Below are positions 44,197 through 55,062 of a DNA stretch of 64,000 bases, piece by piece (position 1 is the first letter of the stretch; each line of letters begins with the position of its first letter). Source of the DNA: Rhyzopertha dominica (taxonomy: Eukaryota; Arthropoda; Insecta; Coleoptera; Bostrichidae). The position numbers and the translations under genes were made by a program. The stretch covers positions 14,508,001 to 14,572,000 of the forward strand of contig QCXZ01000064.1 in NCBI GenBank assembly GCA_025024175.1, in the 5' to 3' direction. The notes beneath the pieces were generated by a model that was not told where the DNA came from, did not search any database, and worked only from the letters and a program-made list of their open reading frames with translations.

Positions 44197-47100
44197 TTAC
44201 TTCTCTTCCGACAATGTCTTATCCGGCTTCAAATCCTTCACATGCCAATTCCCTAAACTCTTTCCCTTATCATTCTCCAACTCATATACATTAATCCCTA
44301 ATTTCTTCCTTATTCTAAATGGTCCTCCATACTTTGGTCCAAGCTTTGCAGCATAATACCTTCCAGCATCAGAAAGTTTGTGCTCTCTTTTCCAAACCTT
44401 ATCACCTTCTTCATAAGTTACCGGTCGTCTTCTAAGATTATACTTTTGCTTTGTTCGTTTATAAGCCTCTTCCAAAACTCGCTTAACATATTTCCTAAGT
44501 TGTTGTAGTCTACCACTTCGGTTTTTCACTTCTTCGTGTGCTTCTACCGTTTCATTTTCATGCCCTCCAATTTCCTGTCTATGTCTTACTTCTTCGTACT
44601 CTTTCCCATCTGTGATCATTTCCATTCCAAAGTTTACGTAGTATGGTGTTTGACGTAACACTTCGTGTTTTGCTGTGCGATAAGCGCAACCCAATTCAGC
44701 TAAATGAGTATCCCACTCTCTTTGATCTTCCTCGATATAGGAAGCAATCATAGTTTTTGTTACTCTGTTAAGTCTTTCGACTGGGTTATTCTGAGGATGA
44801 TACAGTGCATTGTACATGCTCTTCACATTATAACGTTTCAAGAACTGTTTGAATTCTTTGCTGGTGTATTGCTTCCCATTATCACAAATGATAAATTCAG
44901 GCACTCCGAATAGTAAAAAGACGGATTCCTCTATAGCCTTAATAATTGGAGGAGATGTGGCGCGCTTTAATGGAAAATGCAGACAAAACTTACTGAAACA
45001 GTCAGTTACACTTAAAATATACATGTAACCTTTTTTACTTTTGGGAAAAGGCCCAATTAGATCTGTGCTGATCATTTGCCAACATCGACTTATTTGTGGC
45101 CTACTGCCCATCTCTCCAGCAGGTCGTCGTTGTTCCGGTTTCATCTGAGAACATATCTTACATTTGTTCACATATTTCTTAACATCTGCTTGCATCTTAG
45201 GCCAATAATGAGAGGTAAGTATTCGCTGATATGTTTTGTAGATGCCTAGATGACCACCTCGAGGACTATCATGGTAAATTTCCAGTAATTTCTTTCTCTC
45301 TTCCTTTGGCACTACTTTCTTCCAAGGTTCTTCGTCTCCGTACATCTCCGGGAATTTAACCGATACGTACTTATATAATATATCATCTACAACTCTCCAA
45401 GCTGGGTACTTACGTGGATTATTCGTTACCAACTCGCGCATTTTATTATACCAAGGATCCTTCAATCCGTTCTCCTGTTCAAGCACAATATTGTCCAATG
45501 TAGGGACTGCTCGTGATAAACAATCTGGAACTACATGCTCACCTCCTTTTCTATGAATCAGTTGAAAATCAAACTGTTGTAGGCGTAACGCCCATCTTCC
45601 AAGTCTACCCTGTGGGTCTTTAAGATTATCCAACCACAGTAAGCTGTAGTGGTCCGTTATCACTGTAAATCTAACTCCTTCCAAGTAGCATCTTAGTTTT
45701 TCAATAGCCCATATAACGCTAAGACATTCTCGTTCAGTAGTAGTGAACTTTCTTTCGTTTGGCGTCAAGGATCTGGATAGATAGCAAATAACTTTTTCTT
45801 GGCCATCAATATTTTGCGTTAATACCGCTCCCAGGCCGTAAGCACTTGCATCACACTGCAATATGAAAGGATATTCAAAATTTGGACAAGCCAGAATTGG
45901 AGCTTTTACCAAGGCATCCTTTACATCTCGTAGAGCTTTATCGCATTCAGGTGTCCATTGAAATTTGATTCTCTTTTTAGTTAAACGAGTGAGCGGTGCC
46001 AACTTGGTAGAAAAATTGGGTATAAATTTCCTATTCCAAGACATCATTCCTACTATACGTCTAACCTCACGAACGTTCCTAGGCGTTGGAATATTTAAAA
46101 TTGCAGAGACTTTTTCTGGATCTACATTCAAACCTGCTCGATTAACAACATATCCCAGAAATTTCAGCTCCTCCCTAGCAAACACGCATTTATCATGCCT
46201 CAAGGTAAGTCCAGCATTCTTCAGCCGTTTCAAGACCTCAGCTAGAGTCGACAGGTGAGTATCGAAGTCTGGAGTTGCTATGATGATATCATCAAGGTAA
46301 GTAAACGTGAATGGTTCCAATCCGGGACCTAGAATTTTGTCAACCAAAGATTGACAAGTAGCTGGCGCACCATGAAGACCAAACGGCATCCGTGTGAATT
46401 GATAAAGACCTCTACCGGGAATTGTAAAGGCAGTATATTTTTTGCTCGATTCCTCTAAAGGTATTTGCCAATATGCATATCGGATATCCAAACTAGTGAG
46501 ATATCGACAGTTGCCCAACTTGTCCAAAATAGAACTGATAAAAGGCAAAGGATAAGCTGATCTTTCCGATACCCGGTTCAATTTTCGAAAATCGACGCAG
46601 AATCTGTAAGTATTGTCTTTTTTAGGTATCATAAGAATTGGAGAGCTCCAGCTGCTGTTACTTTTTTCAACAACACCAAGTTCCAGCATGTGATTTAGTT
46701 CTTCATCTATTAGCTTCTGCATATACGGGCTCACACGATAATACTTAGTTCGTATTGGCGGACTGGTTGTGATGATTTTATGTTCGATTTCTTTAGTACA
46801 CCCTAAAGGTATATCCTTGATTGATTCAAAATATTCATTAACAACAGTATTCAGTTGTTTGCGCTGTTCTGTTGTTAATTCCGAGGCAGCTTTTACAGTT
46901 TTTGTCTCCGTGCTAAACAAATTGGGATTCGATTTTGAGGAAAAATACCATTCTCCTTTCCGCAAATCCGGTATAACTCCCATTCTTATCCAAAATTCAG
47001 TTCCGACTATCATCATGTGACGAATTTCCGGTACGACATTTACACGAAAAACTTTAACTTTATCCTTTAATTTAAGTGGTAAGTTAACTTCCCCTATACA

Positions 47101-47424
47101 TGACAACTGACTGTTATCTCCTAACACACACGATGAAACATCTGTTTTCAACAACTCGAATCCTAAATTTTTAACTAAAGACCACCCTGATCCTCCTAAA
47201 AATACTTTATTTGCTCCCGAATCAAGTAAGGCATAAATTTTAATACCACAAACGTCTACTTTAATATGAGGACACTCACTATCATCATTTTGATGTAATA
47301 TGAAATCTAATACAGGTTTATTTCTAGCATACATTTCCAGTTCGGTATGATGAAAATACTGGTCAGCACTTTTAATCAGTGGAGTCAGTGACTGACCGGT
47401 TACTGGCTCCTTCTTCCGTTTCCC
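44197..47424 (-). CDS. Gypsy pol: protease, RT, RNase H, integrase (expressed by -1 frameshift)
   Basis: Intact frame from the GGGAAAC site to the stop at 44197. The first ATG is at 47334, but about 25 coding-like codons precede it, so frameshift entry is likelier than a separate start. Order: aspartic protease (YALLDSGANKVFLG), RT (CVDFRKLN, LDIRYAYWQIPL, MPFGLHGAPATCQ, catalytic YLDD), RNase H (LQCDASAYGLGAVL, TTERECLSVIWAIEK, ITDHYSLLWL), integrase HHCC finger (H-H-C-x2-C in KCKICSQMK), D-D-E core (STDLIG, ICDNGKQYTS, NNPVERLNR) and a GPY/F module (LGPKYGGPFRI). All catalytic residues appear present, which fits a potentially active element. Confidence 0.93.
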   Translation of the reverse strand, partial: GKRKKEPVTGQSLTPLIKSADQYFHHTELEMYARNKPVLDFILHQNDDSECPHIKVDVCGIKIYALLDSGANKVFLGGSGWSLVKNLGFELLKTDVSSCVLGDNSQLSCIGEVNLPLKLKDKVKVFRVNVVPEIRHMMIVGTEFWIRMGVIPDLRKGEWYFSSKSNPNLFSTETKTVKAASELTTEQRKQLNTVVNEYFESIKDIPLGCTKEIEHKIITTSPPIRTKYYRVSPYMQKLIDEELNHMLELGVVEKSNSSWSSPILMIPKKDNTYRFCVDFRKLNRVSERSAYPLPFISSILDKLGNCRYLTSLDIRYAYWQIPLEESSKKYTAFTIPGRGLYQFTRMPFGLHGAPATCQSLVDKILGPGLEPFTFTYLDDIIIATPDFDTHLSTLAEVLKRLKNAGLTLRHDKCVFAREELKFLGYVVNRAGLNVDPEKVSAILNIPTPRNVREVRRIVGMMSWNRKFIPNFSTKLAPLTRLTKKRIKFQWTPECDKALRDVKDALVKAPILACPNFEYPFILQCDASAYGLGAVLTQNIDGQEKVICYLSRSLTPNERKFTTTERECLSVIWAIEKLRCYLEGVRFTVITDHYSLLWLDNLKDPQGRLGRWALRLQQFDFQLIHRKGGEHVVPDCLSRAVPTLDNIVLEQENGLKDPWYNKMRELVTNNPRKYPAWRVVDDILYKYVSVKFPEMYGDEEPWKKVVPKEERKKLLEIYHDSPRGGHLGIYKTYQRILTSHYWPKMQADVKKYVNKCKICSQMKPEQRRPAGEMGSRPQISRCWQMISTDLIGPFPKSKKGYMYILSVTDCFSKFCLHFPLKRATSPPIIKAIEESVFLLFGVPEFIICDNGKQYTSKEFKQFLKRYNVKSMYNALYHPQNNPVERLNRVTKTMIASYIEEDQREWDTHLAELGCAYRTAKHEVLRQTPYYVNFGMEMITDGKEYEEVRHRQEIGGHENETVEAHEEVKNRSGRLQQLRKYVKRVLEEAYKRTKQKYNLRRRPVTYEEGDKVWKREHKLSDAGRYYAAKLGPKYGGPFRIRKKLGINVYELENDKGKSLGNWHVKDLKPDKTLSEEK

Positions 47425-48882
47425 TGCGGATTACACTTAACGCAAGAAACAGTAGTGTATCCCAATTCTCCACATCGATAACAATGAATTCTTTTTGGAC
47501 GCGTGCACTCCCTAGCTAGATGTCCTTCACGATCACAATTGTAACAATTTCTTGTACGCATCGTAATATTTCGGGGTGAAACTACTTCAGAAAATCTAGA
47601 ACTATTTCGTCTCTCTCTGCTCATAGATCTATTTCTCTCTGTACTCCTATTCCTGCTATTCGATCTTCCATACTGATGTCTTGATCTTGAACTTTCTCGT
47701 GAATGATACGGATAAGGAGATCCACTTCGAGATTGATATGCGACATTAGTTATTTCATTTCCAGAATGTCTATATGATGCTTCCCTATTCCTGCTATTGC
47801 TTCTTCTGTGAGATGTTGGCAGATCTAACCGTACATTCCTCAGATCTTTCGCTAGTTCATCCCTTGTTGATTCGTTAAACTCTACATTGTTTACTTTCTT
47901 GCTGCTAGCACTACCATAGGCTAAATCTGCTTCTAAATCTGCATAATTAGATTTCCTCGGTGCCACATAATTTTCAATGGATTCACGATTGGCCTCAATA
48001 GTTTTACAAAGACGAAGCAAATGTTCTAACGATTGAACTTCAACTACTCCTAGTTGTTGCTGATAAAATGGAAGTAAATTTTTCCTGACAATCTTCAAAC
48101 GAATTTCTTCCTTAACTGAGCAAGGCATCCTATTAAACAACGTATCCATTGTAGCCAGATAGATTCCAACAGTTTCGTTATCGCCTTGTGTTCGCTTCTT
48201 AATTAATTCCCACAACTTATCGCCATAATCTTGCTGTAAAAATTCCTGTTTTAGTTTTTGGCACAACTGTTCCCAGTTGTTAACAGTTTTCCTGACTGAT
48301 CTATACCATACTAATGCTTTTCCTTCTAATAATTCGACTGCACCGTAGAATAGTTCTTGATAATCTACACCACGTGCTAAACTTAACTCTTCTGCTCTTT
48401 CTATAAATTCATTAACACCCATGCTTCCTTTTTCCCCAGAGAAATGAAGTTGCCATTTGTAAATTGGAGTTTTCTTTATACCTTTTGATGCGGTATTCGT
48501 AAAGTTTTCTTCCATGCGAGGATTAACTACTTCTTGTCTGGGTGTAGACGTTCCTGCTGCACTACTCAATTGCGGATCAAGAGACGTATAATCTTCTTCA
48601 TCATCTTCGGCTGCTGTGGCTGCTTCAGATTGTCGTGTTTTAAACTGCTCCAATAATTCCTCATAATCTACCATGTAATTACCTGCCTGTTGTAATAGAG
48701 TTGATTTCTGCTGGGTCTGTGCATCATCAGTAGGTGTTATGCGCTCTAAACGCTTGAGAACGTGCACAAGTTTGGCTTCGAGTCTTCGTTGTTGACTTAC
48801 GCTAGTTAAGGGAACGAGTAGTTTACGAATTAAATCAAGTTTTGTAGTACACGAGTCTAATTCACTTTTCGAATCTCTTTTA
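47400..48882 (-). CDS. Gypsy gag, second (gap-truncated) appearance
   Basis: Identical, as far as compared, to the C-terminal 490 or so codons of the complete gag at 51021-52661. It runs into the N gap at 48883, so the first ~52 codons are missing. It is most simply the same gene seen from the other contig. It supplies the gag end and frameshift site for the intact pol. Confidence 0.85.
47418..47424 (-). promoter_or_regulatory. GGGAAAC -1 ribosomal frameshift site, gag-pol (left copy)
   Basis: In the gag frame the last codons read CAG GGA AAC GGA and so on to TAA. G GGA AAC fits the X XXY YYZ slippery heptamer. A -1 slip leads into RKKEPVTGQSL and then the protease frame without a stop. The same heptamer is used by several retroviruses and retroelements. 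A downstream stimulatory structure was not determined. Confidence 0.75.
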
Positions 48883-48982
48883 NNNNNNNNNNNNNNNNNN
48901 NNNNNNNNNNNNNNNNNNNNNNNNNNNNNNNNNNNNNNNNNNNNNNNNNNNNNNNNNNNNNNNNNNNNNNNNNNNNNNNNNN
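48883..48982. other. 100-N scaffold gap
   Basis: Exactly 100 N, the conventional placeholder for a gap of unknown size. gag sequence stops on its left and pol sequence starts on its right, out of normal element order. Confidence 0.98.
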
Positions 48983-51020
48983 TACGTACTTATATAATAT
49001 ATCATCTACAACTCTCCAAGCTGGGTACTTACGTGGATTATTCGTTACCAACTCGCGCATTTTATTATACCAAGGATCCTTCAATCCGTTCTCCTGTTCA
49101 AGCCAATATTGTCCAATGTAGGGACTGCTCGTGATAAACAATCTGGAACTACATGCTCACCTCCTTTTCTATGAATCAGTTGAAAATCAAACTGTTGTAG
49201 GCGTAACGCCCATCTTCCAAGTCTACCCTGTGGGTCTTTAAGATTATCCAACCACAGTAAGCTGTAGTGGTCCGTTATCACTGTAAAATCTAACTCCTTC
49301 CAAGTAGCATCTTAGTTTTTCAATAGCCCATATAACGCTAAGACATTCTCGTTCAGTAGTAGTGAACTTTCTTTCGTTTGGCGTCAAGGATCTGGATAGA
49401 TAGCAAATAACTTTTTCTTGGCCATCAATATTTTGCGTTAATACCGCTCCCAGGCCGTAAGCACTTGCATCACACTGCAATATGAAAGGATATTCAAAAT
49501 TTGGACAAGCCAGAATTGGAGCTTTTACCAAGGCATCCTTTACATCTCGTAGAGCTTTATCGCATTCAGGTGTCCATTGAAATTTGATTCTCTTTTTAGT
49601 TTAAACGAGTGAGCGGTGCCAACTTGGTAGAAAAATTGGGTATAAATTTCCTATTCCAAGACATCATTCCTACTATACGTCTAACCTCACGAACTTCCTA
49701 GGCGTTGGAATATTTAAAATTGCAGAGACTTTTTCTGGATCTACATTCAAACCTGCCTCGATTAACAACATATCCCAGAAATTCAGCTCCTCCCTAGCAA
49801 ACACGCATTTATCATGCCTCAAGGTAAGTCCAGCATTCTTCAGCCGTTTCAAGACCTCAGCTAGAGTCGACAGGTGAGTATCGAAGTCTGGAGTTGCTAT
49901 GATGATATCATCAAGGTAAGTAAACGTGAATGGTTCCAATCCGGGACCTAGAATTTTGTCAACCAAAGATTGACAAGTAGCTGGCGCACCATGAAGACCA
50001 AACGGCATCCGTGTGAATTGATAAAGACCTCTACCGGGAATTGTAAAGGCAGTATATTTTTTTGCTCGATTCCTCTAAAGGTATTTGCCAATATGCATAT
50101 CGGATATCCAAACTAGTGAGATATCGACAGTTGCCCAACTTGTCCAAAATAGAAACTGATAAAAGGCAAAGGATAAGCTGATCTTTCCGATACCCGGTTC
50201 AATTTTCGAAAATCGACGCAGAATCTGTAAGTATTGTCTTTTTAGGTATCATAAGAATTGGAGAGCTCCAGCTGCTGTTACTTTTTTCAACAACACCAAG
50301 TTCCAGCATGTGATTTAGTTCTTCATCTATTAGCTTCTGCATATACGGGCTCACACGATAATACTTAGTTCGTATTGGCGGACTGGTTGTGATGATTTTA
50401 TGTTCGATTTCTTTAGTACACCCTAAAGGTATATCCTTGATTGATTCAAAATATTCATTAACAACAGTATTCAGTTGTTTGCGCTGTTCTGTTGTTAATT
50501 CCGAGGCAGCTTTTACAGTTTTTGTCTCCGTGCTAAACAAATTGGGATTCGATTTTGAGGAAAAATACCATTCTCCTTTCCGCAAATCCGGTATAACTCC
50601 CATTCTTATCCAAAATTCAGTTCCGACTATCATCATGTGACGAATTTCCGGTACGACATTTACACGAAAAACTTTAACTTTATCCTTTAATTTAAGTGGT
50701 AAGTTAACTTCCCCTATACATGACAACTGACTGTTATCTCCTAACACACACGATGAAACATCTGTTTTCAACAACTCGAATCCTAAATTTTTAACTAAAG
50801 ACCACCCTGATCCTCCTAAAAATACTTTATTTGCTCCCGAATCAAGTAAGGCATAAATTTTAATACCACAAACGTCTACTTTAATATGAGGACACTCACT
50901 ATCATCATTTTGATGTAATATGAAATCTAATACAGGTTTATTTCTAGCATACATTTTCCAGTTCGGTATGATGAAAATACTGGTCAGCACTTTTAATCAG
51001 TGGAGTCAGTGACTGACCGG
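48983..51020 (-). pseudogene. Duplicate pol segment with about ten 1-nt indels
   Basis: Matches 45363-47399 nearly base for base, but broken by single-nucleotide indels (for example near 49103, 49287, 49600, 49694, 49757, 49780, 50060, 50155, 50240, 50956) and no substitution that I noticed. Frames therefore break into several pieces: 50199-50990 protease and start of RT, 49673-50008 RT with YLDD, 49244-49531 RNase H. Indels without substitutions point to consensus error near a contig end, not to biological decay. Confidence 0.8.
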
Positions 51021-52661
51021 TTACTGGCTCCTTCTTCCGTTTCCCTGCGGATTACACTTAACGCAAGAAACAGTAGTGTATCCCAATTCTCCACATCGAT
51101 AACAATGAATTCTTTTTGGACGCGTGCACTCCCTAGCTAGATGTCCTTCACGATCACAATTGTAACAATTTCTTGTACGCATCGTAATATTTCGGGGTGA
51201 AACTACTTCAGAAAATCTAGAACTATTTCGTCTCTCTCTGCTCATAGATCTATTTCTCTCTGTACTCCTATTCCTGCTATTCGATCTTCCATACTGATGT
51301 CTTGATCTTGAACTTTCTCGTGAATGATACGGATAAGGAGATCCACTTCGAGATTGATATGCGACATTAGTTATTTCATTTCCAGAATGTCTATATGATG
51401 CTTCCCTATTCCTGCTATTGCTTCTTCTGTGAGATGTTGGCAGATCTAACCGTACATTCCTCAGATCTTTCGCTAGTTCATCCCTTGTTGATTCGTTAAA
51501 CTCTACATTGTTTACTTTCTTGCTGCTAGCACTACCATAGGCTAAATCTGCTTCTAAATCTGCATAATTAGATTTCCTCGGTGCCACATAATTTTCAATG
51601 GATTCACGATTGGCCTCAATAGTTTTACAAAGACGAAGCAAATGTTCTAACGATTGAACTTCAACTACTCCTAGTTGTTGCTGATAAAATGGAAGTAAAT
51701 TTTTCCTGACAATCTTCAAACGAATTTCTTCCTTAACTGAGCAAGGCATCCTATTAAACAACGTATCCATTGTAGCCAGATAGATTCCAACAGTTTCGTT
51801 ATCGCCTTGTGTTCGCTTCTTAATTAATTCCCACAACTTATCGCCATAATCTTGCTGTAAAAATTCCTGTTTTAGTTTTTGGCACAACTGTTCCCAGTTG
51901 TTAACAGTTTTCCTGACTGATCTATACCATACTAATGCTTTTCCTTCTAATAATTCGACTGCACCGTAGAATAGTTCTTGATAATCTACACCACGTGCTA
52001 AACTTAACTCTTCTGCTCTTTCTATAAATTCATTAACACCCATGCTTCCTTTTTCCCCAGAGAAATGAAGTTGCCATTTGTAAATTGGAGTTTTCTTTAT
52101 ACCTTTTGATGCGGTATTCGTAAAGTTTTCTTCCATGCGAGGATTAACTACTTCTTGTCTGGGTGTAGACGTTCCTGCTGCACTACTCAATTGCGGATCA
52201 AGAGACGTATAATCTTCTTCATCATCTTCGGCTGCTGTGGCTGCTTCAGATTGTCGTGTTTTAAACTGCTCCAATAATTCCTCATAATCTACCATGTAAT
52301 TACCTGCCTGTTGTAATAGAGTTGATTTCTGCTGGGTCTGTGCATCATCAGTAGGTGTTATGCGCTCTAAACGCTTGAGAACGTGCACAAGTTTGGCTTC
52401 GAGTCTTCGTTGTTGACTTACGCTAGTTAAGGGAACGAGTAGTTTACGAATTAAATCAAGTTTTGTAGTACACGAGTCTAATTCACTTTTCGAATCTCTT
52501 TTTATCTCGCAAAATGATTCAGCTTGACCCGTTCTAGAAGAAACAAGCCCTCTCAAAACTTTTATCATATCCTTATTAGTTCCGACACCAGATACGCCAC
52601 GTATTTCTAATTCCCATTCCAATTCATCCTTAACAAGATATTCCCAATTTACCTTAGTCAT
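51021..52661 (-). CDS. Gypsy gag, complete
   Basis: 546 residues from ATG at 52661. An N-terminal helical part is followed by an acidic linker (EDDEEDYTSLDP). The capsid-like region runs from IYKWQLHFSGEKGSMGVNEF through WYRSVRKTVNNWEQLCQKLK to about residue 330, typical of Gypsy retrotransposon gag. A Ser/Arg-rich nucleic-acid-binding stretch follows (SRNRSTERNRSMSRERR). Two zinc knuckles close it: CYNCDREGHLAREC is canonical CCHC, while CYRCGELGYTTVSC has Tyr where His is expected. The -1 frameshift heptamer lies six codons before the stop (51039-51045). Confidence 0.92.
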   Translation of the reverse strand: MTKVNWEYLVKDELEWELEIRGVSGVGTNKDMIKVLRGLVSSRTGQAESFCEIKRDSKSELDSCTTKLDLIRKLLVPLTSVSQQRRLEAKLVHVLKRLERITPTDDAQTQQKSTLLQQAGNYMVDYEELLEQFKTRQSEAATAAEDDEEDYTSLDPQLSSAAGTSTPRQEVVNPRMEENFTNTASKGIKKTPIYKWQLHFSGEKGSMGVNEFIERAEELSLARGVDYQELFYGAVELLEGKALVWYRSVRKTVNNWEQLCQKLKQEFLQQDYGDKLWELIKKRTQGDNETVGIYLATMDTLFNRMPCSVKEEIRLKIVRKNLLPFYQQQLGVVEVQSLEHLLRLCKTIEANRESIENYVAPRKSNYADLEADLAYGSASSKKVNNVEFNESTRDELAKDLRNVRLDLPTSHRRSNSRNREASYRHSGNEITNVAYQSRSGSPYPYHSRESSRSRHQYGRSNSRNRSTERNRSMSRERRNSSRFSEVVSPRNITMRTRNCYNCDREGHLARECTRPKRIHCYRCGELGYTTVSCVKCNPQGNGRRSQ

Positions 52662-52826
52662 TTTGCACTATCAGCCACCAAATAACTAATCTACCAGATA
52701 TATCTACTATTCACTTTAACACAAAATTGTTTACAGTAGCACACGCTATTATTTTGCAACTATATTCGCGGTATAATTTATTTCAGTTATATAAATTTTC
52801 TTTATGTATATTTTTTTTAAGGAGTG

Positions 52827-52844
52827 GCCCCACGTTGGGCGCCA
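52827..52844 (-). other. Primer-binding site
   Basis: TGGCGCCCAACGTGGGGC on the minus strand, six nt inside the 5' LTR. TGGCGCC at this place is the usual tRNA 3'-end complement (CCA included) in many Gypsy elements and retroviruses. I do not assign the tRNA. Confidence 0.8.
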
Positions 52845-52850
52845 AAAATT

Positions 52851-54243
52851 TGCTACGCGTTTACTTGTCGCGAGACCTGGGCTCGGCCACACTCAGTGGA
52901 GAAGGGTCGGGGTACTTAAATCTTTATAAAAAAAATTAAATTTACCCTTCAGAGTCTTAACTATTTCTATTATTTTTAAAATTGGGCGCCAGGTAGGTTT
53001 ATGGAATTTTTCTTTCTCAAGCCTTGACACTATCTCGCTTCAACCCCTACCAGGTTAGATGAAATGCAATCTTACAAGATTTACAACGCAGATAAAAAAG
53101 TATATAATGATACCACTAAGTCAATATACAAGATGATGTGTATTTGCAATTTACAAGAAATGGGATCCAATTGCACACGTTGCTTAGTTTACTTGTCAAA
53201 ATATTATTTATCTGATTAATATGGACTTGTCTAGCTCTCGGGAGGCAAAAAAAAAGAACGATGGCTTAATAAGGAAAATATTAATAGAAATTTCAGAATT
53301 ATCCGCGACGTGCCGCTGCGATGCTCGTACTGGCCAGACGTAACAGCGCGAACGTTCTGTAGCCTAATTAGGACAACGCGTATAGTAATCGTATAAACAG
53401 AAATGGGCTCCCGTCGGCGTAAACAAGAATCTATCACAAAATATTGAGGTTTAACAAAAGAGACAAGAAAAAAAAACGCAACTATTCAACGTATAACAAG
53501 TGATCAAAGCTAGGTACAATTTCAATTGATTAAATGATTGATCTTTTTAAATGATCACAAAATAAAGAAGCAAAAGAAAATCACAACAATTCTAACGGCA
53601 ATCTTTAGCAACTAAATATCCTTGCTCACGAATCCTTCAGCTAATCAGGACTCCTTCCAAGAGAATGTTCGAAAATCACAAGGAAACACCTTCGTAGCGT
53701 GACACAGGTAAGTACTTTTCCCTTATTAAATTTTCAGGTAACAATTTCCAGTATTCAGTATGACGTCGATAGGAGGATCAAAAAAAATATCGGGAACAAG
53801 CACGTAGGCTTATCTAACCCGTCCCACAAAACCCTACAACATTCAAGGTATGAAAGAAAGATGAAATGAAAATGTTTGTAACGTTACCTTAATCGCTAAG
53901 GGTTTCCAAATAAAATCCAATATCAAAATTCAACGACAATCGCACGCCTATGATGGTGCTCAAACGATCCCGTTTCCGGTAGGAGAAATTAACAACAACA
54001 ATCCAACAGTTACTTCTCCAGTTCGCTAACAATGAATTCAGTCCACTGAAGAATTCCACAATATCCCCTGGATATCTTGGTTGCAATTCAGTTAGCGTTG
54101 ATGTTTACACCATCCGGGCAAGAACTCAAGTCGCTTTTTCTAGTGTCAATTTTGACATTTTTTTTTTTCGCGGAAAAATGTTACCAAGAGCCAGTTGCAA
54201 AGCATACTAGTTTTTTTTTCTAGTGTCAATTTGACACGTAACA
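52851..54243 (-). repeat. Gypsy 5' LTR
   Basis: 1393 bp, same features as the other LTR, including the palindromic pair near the outer end (54139-54165, 54220-54238) and the internal TTGGGCGCCA at 52982-52991. The promoter must lie in this LTR, but no TATA box stands out. Confidence 0.93.
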
Positions 54244-54261
54244 ATTAGTAAATAAAATCAT

Positions 54262-54365
54262 GCTGAAACGAGTTTCGTTGATTCAGATATGAATCATGAA
54301 TATCCTGATGAAACTAATGAAGAATTTAAAGAAGTGGATGACCAATATACAAGGTGTTCACACTA
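54262..54365 (+). other. Short acidic coding-like segment at the Gypsy insertion site
   Basis: An open stretch of about 33 codons (ETSFVDSDMNHEYPDE, then TNEEFKEVDDQYTR) with coding-like composition ends at the tandem repeat. It may be an exon or TE fragment. Nothing on the other side of the insertion clearly continues it. Confidence 0.2.
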
Positions 54366-55062
54366 ACAGTCTACAATAGCAAACTTTTTTATTTGAAATT
54401 TTAGAGTAGTGGTTTAAATGGGGAAGTTTCTTAATTTTTTGAGAAGAATTTTATGGTATTTACAAAAAAACAATTGAACGTCAACTGTCAGAGATATTGA
54501 CTACAAGTTTGATATTTTAAATAGAACGACCCTATTTTTTCTAATGCATTCGATTGGGCACATTGAATTAAACAAAAAGCATTAAGATACCAATACCCTA
54601 TCTTAATTTGTTTTTTGAGATATTCCGGGTAGAATGATTTGTGTTCATGCTAACAGTCTACAATAGCTAACTTTTTTATTTGAAATTTTAGAGTAGTGGT
54701 TTAAATGGGGGAGTGTCAATTTTTTGAGAAGAATTTTATGGTGTTTACAGAAAACAATTGAACGTCAGCTGTTAGAGATATTGACTACAAGTTTGTTATT
54801 TTAAATAGAACGACCCTATTTTTTCTAGCACACACAATTGGGCACATTGAATTAAACAAAAAAGTATTAAGATACCAATACCCTATCTTCATTTGTTTTT
54901 GAGATATTCCAGGTAGAATGATTTGTGTTCACACTAAGTTTACAATAGCTAACCTTTTTATTTGAAATCGTAGAATGATTTTCAATTGTTTACTTGTAAA
55001 CGCCATAAAATTCTTCTTAAAAAATTAAGAAATTTCCCCATTTAAACCACTACTCTAAAACT
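54354..55062. repeat. 285-bp tandem repeat, two full units plus partial direct and inverted copies
   Basis: Units: 54354-54640 (287 bp), 54641-54924 (284 bp), then a third start at 54925 (GTGTTCACACTAAG) running about 55 bp. From 54983 to 55062 the block AGAGTAGTGGTTTAAATGGGG to TTTACA recurs in inverted orientation. Unit divergence is low (a few percent). No coding frame runs across it. Confidence 0.85.

Larger units (their letters stand above)
42760..54243 (-). mobile_element. Young Gypsy LTR retrotransposon with assembly-duplicated interior
   Basis: LTRs of 1395 and 1393 bp (42760-44154, 52851-54243) begin TG and end CA in element orientation and are flanked by ATTA (42756-42759, 54244-54247). 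I saw only about two substitutions and two 1-nt indels between them, so the insertion is recent. The 5' LTR is on the right, followed by a primer-binding site, gag, pol, polypurine tract and 3' LTR. gag-pol appears twice around a 100-N gap with no LTR in between; the true element is probably about 7.7 kb. No env-like frame is visible. Confidence 0.92.
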
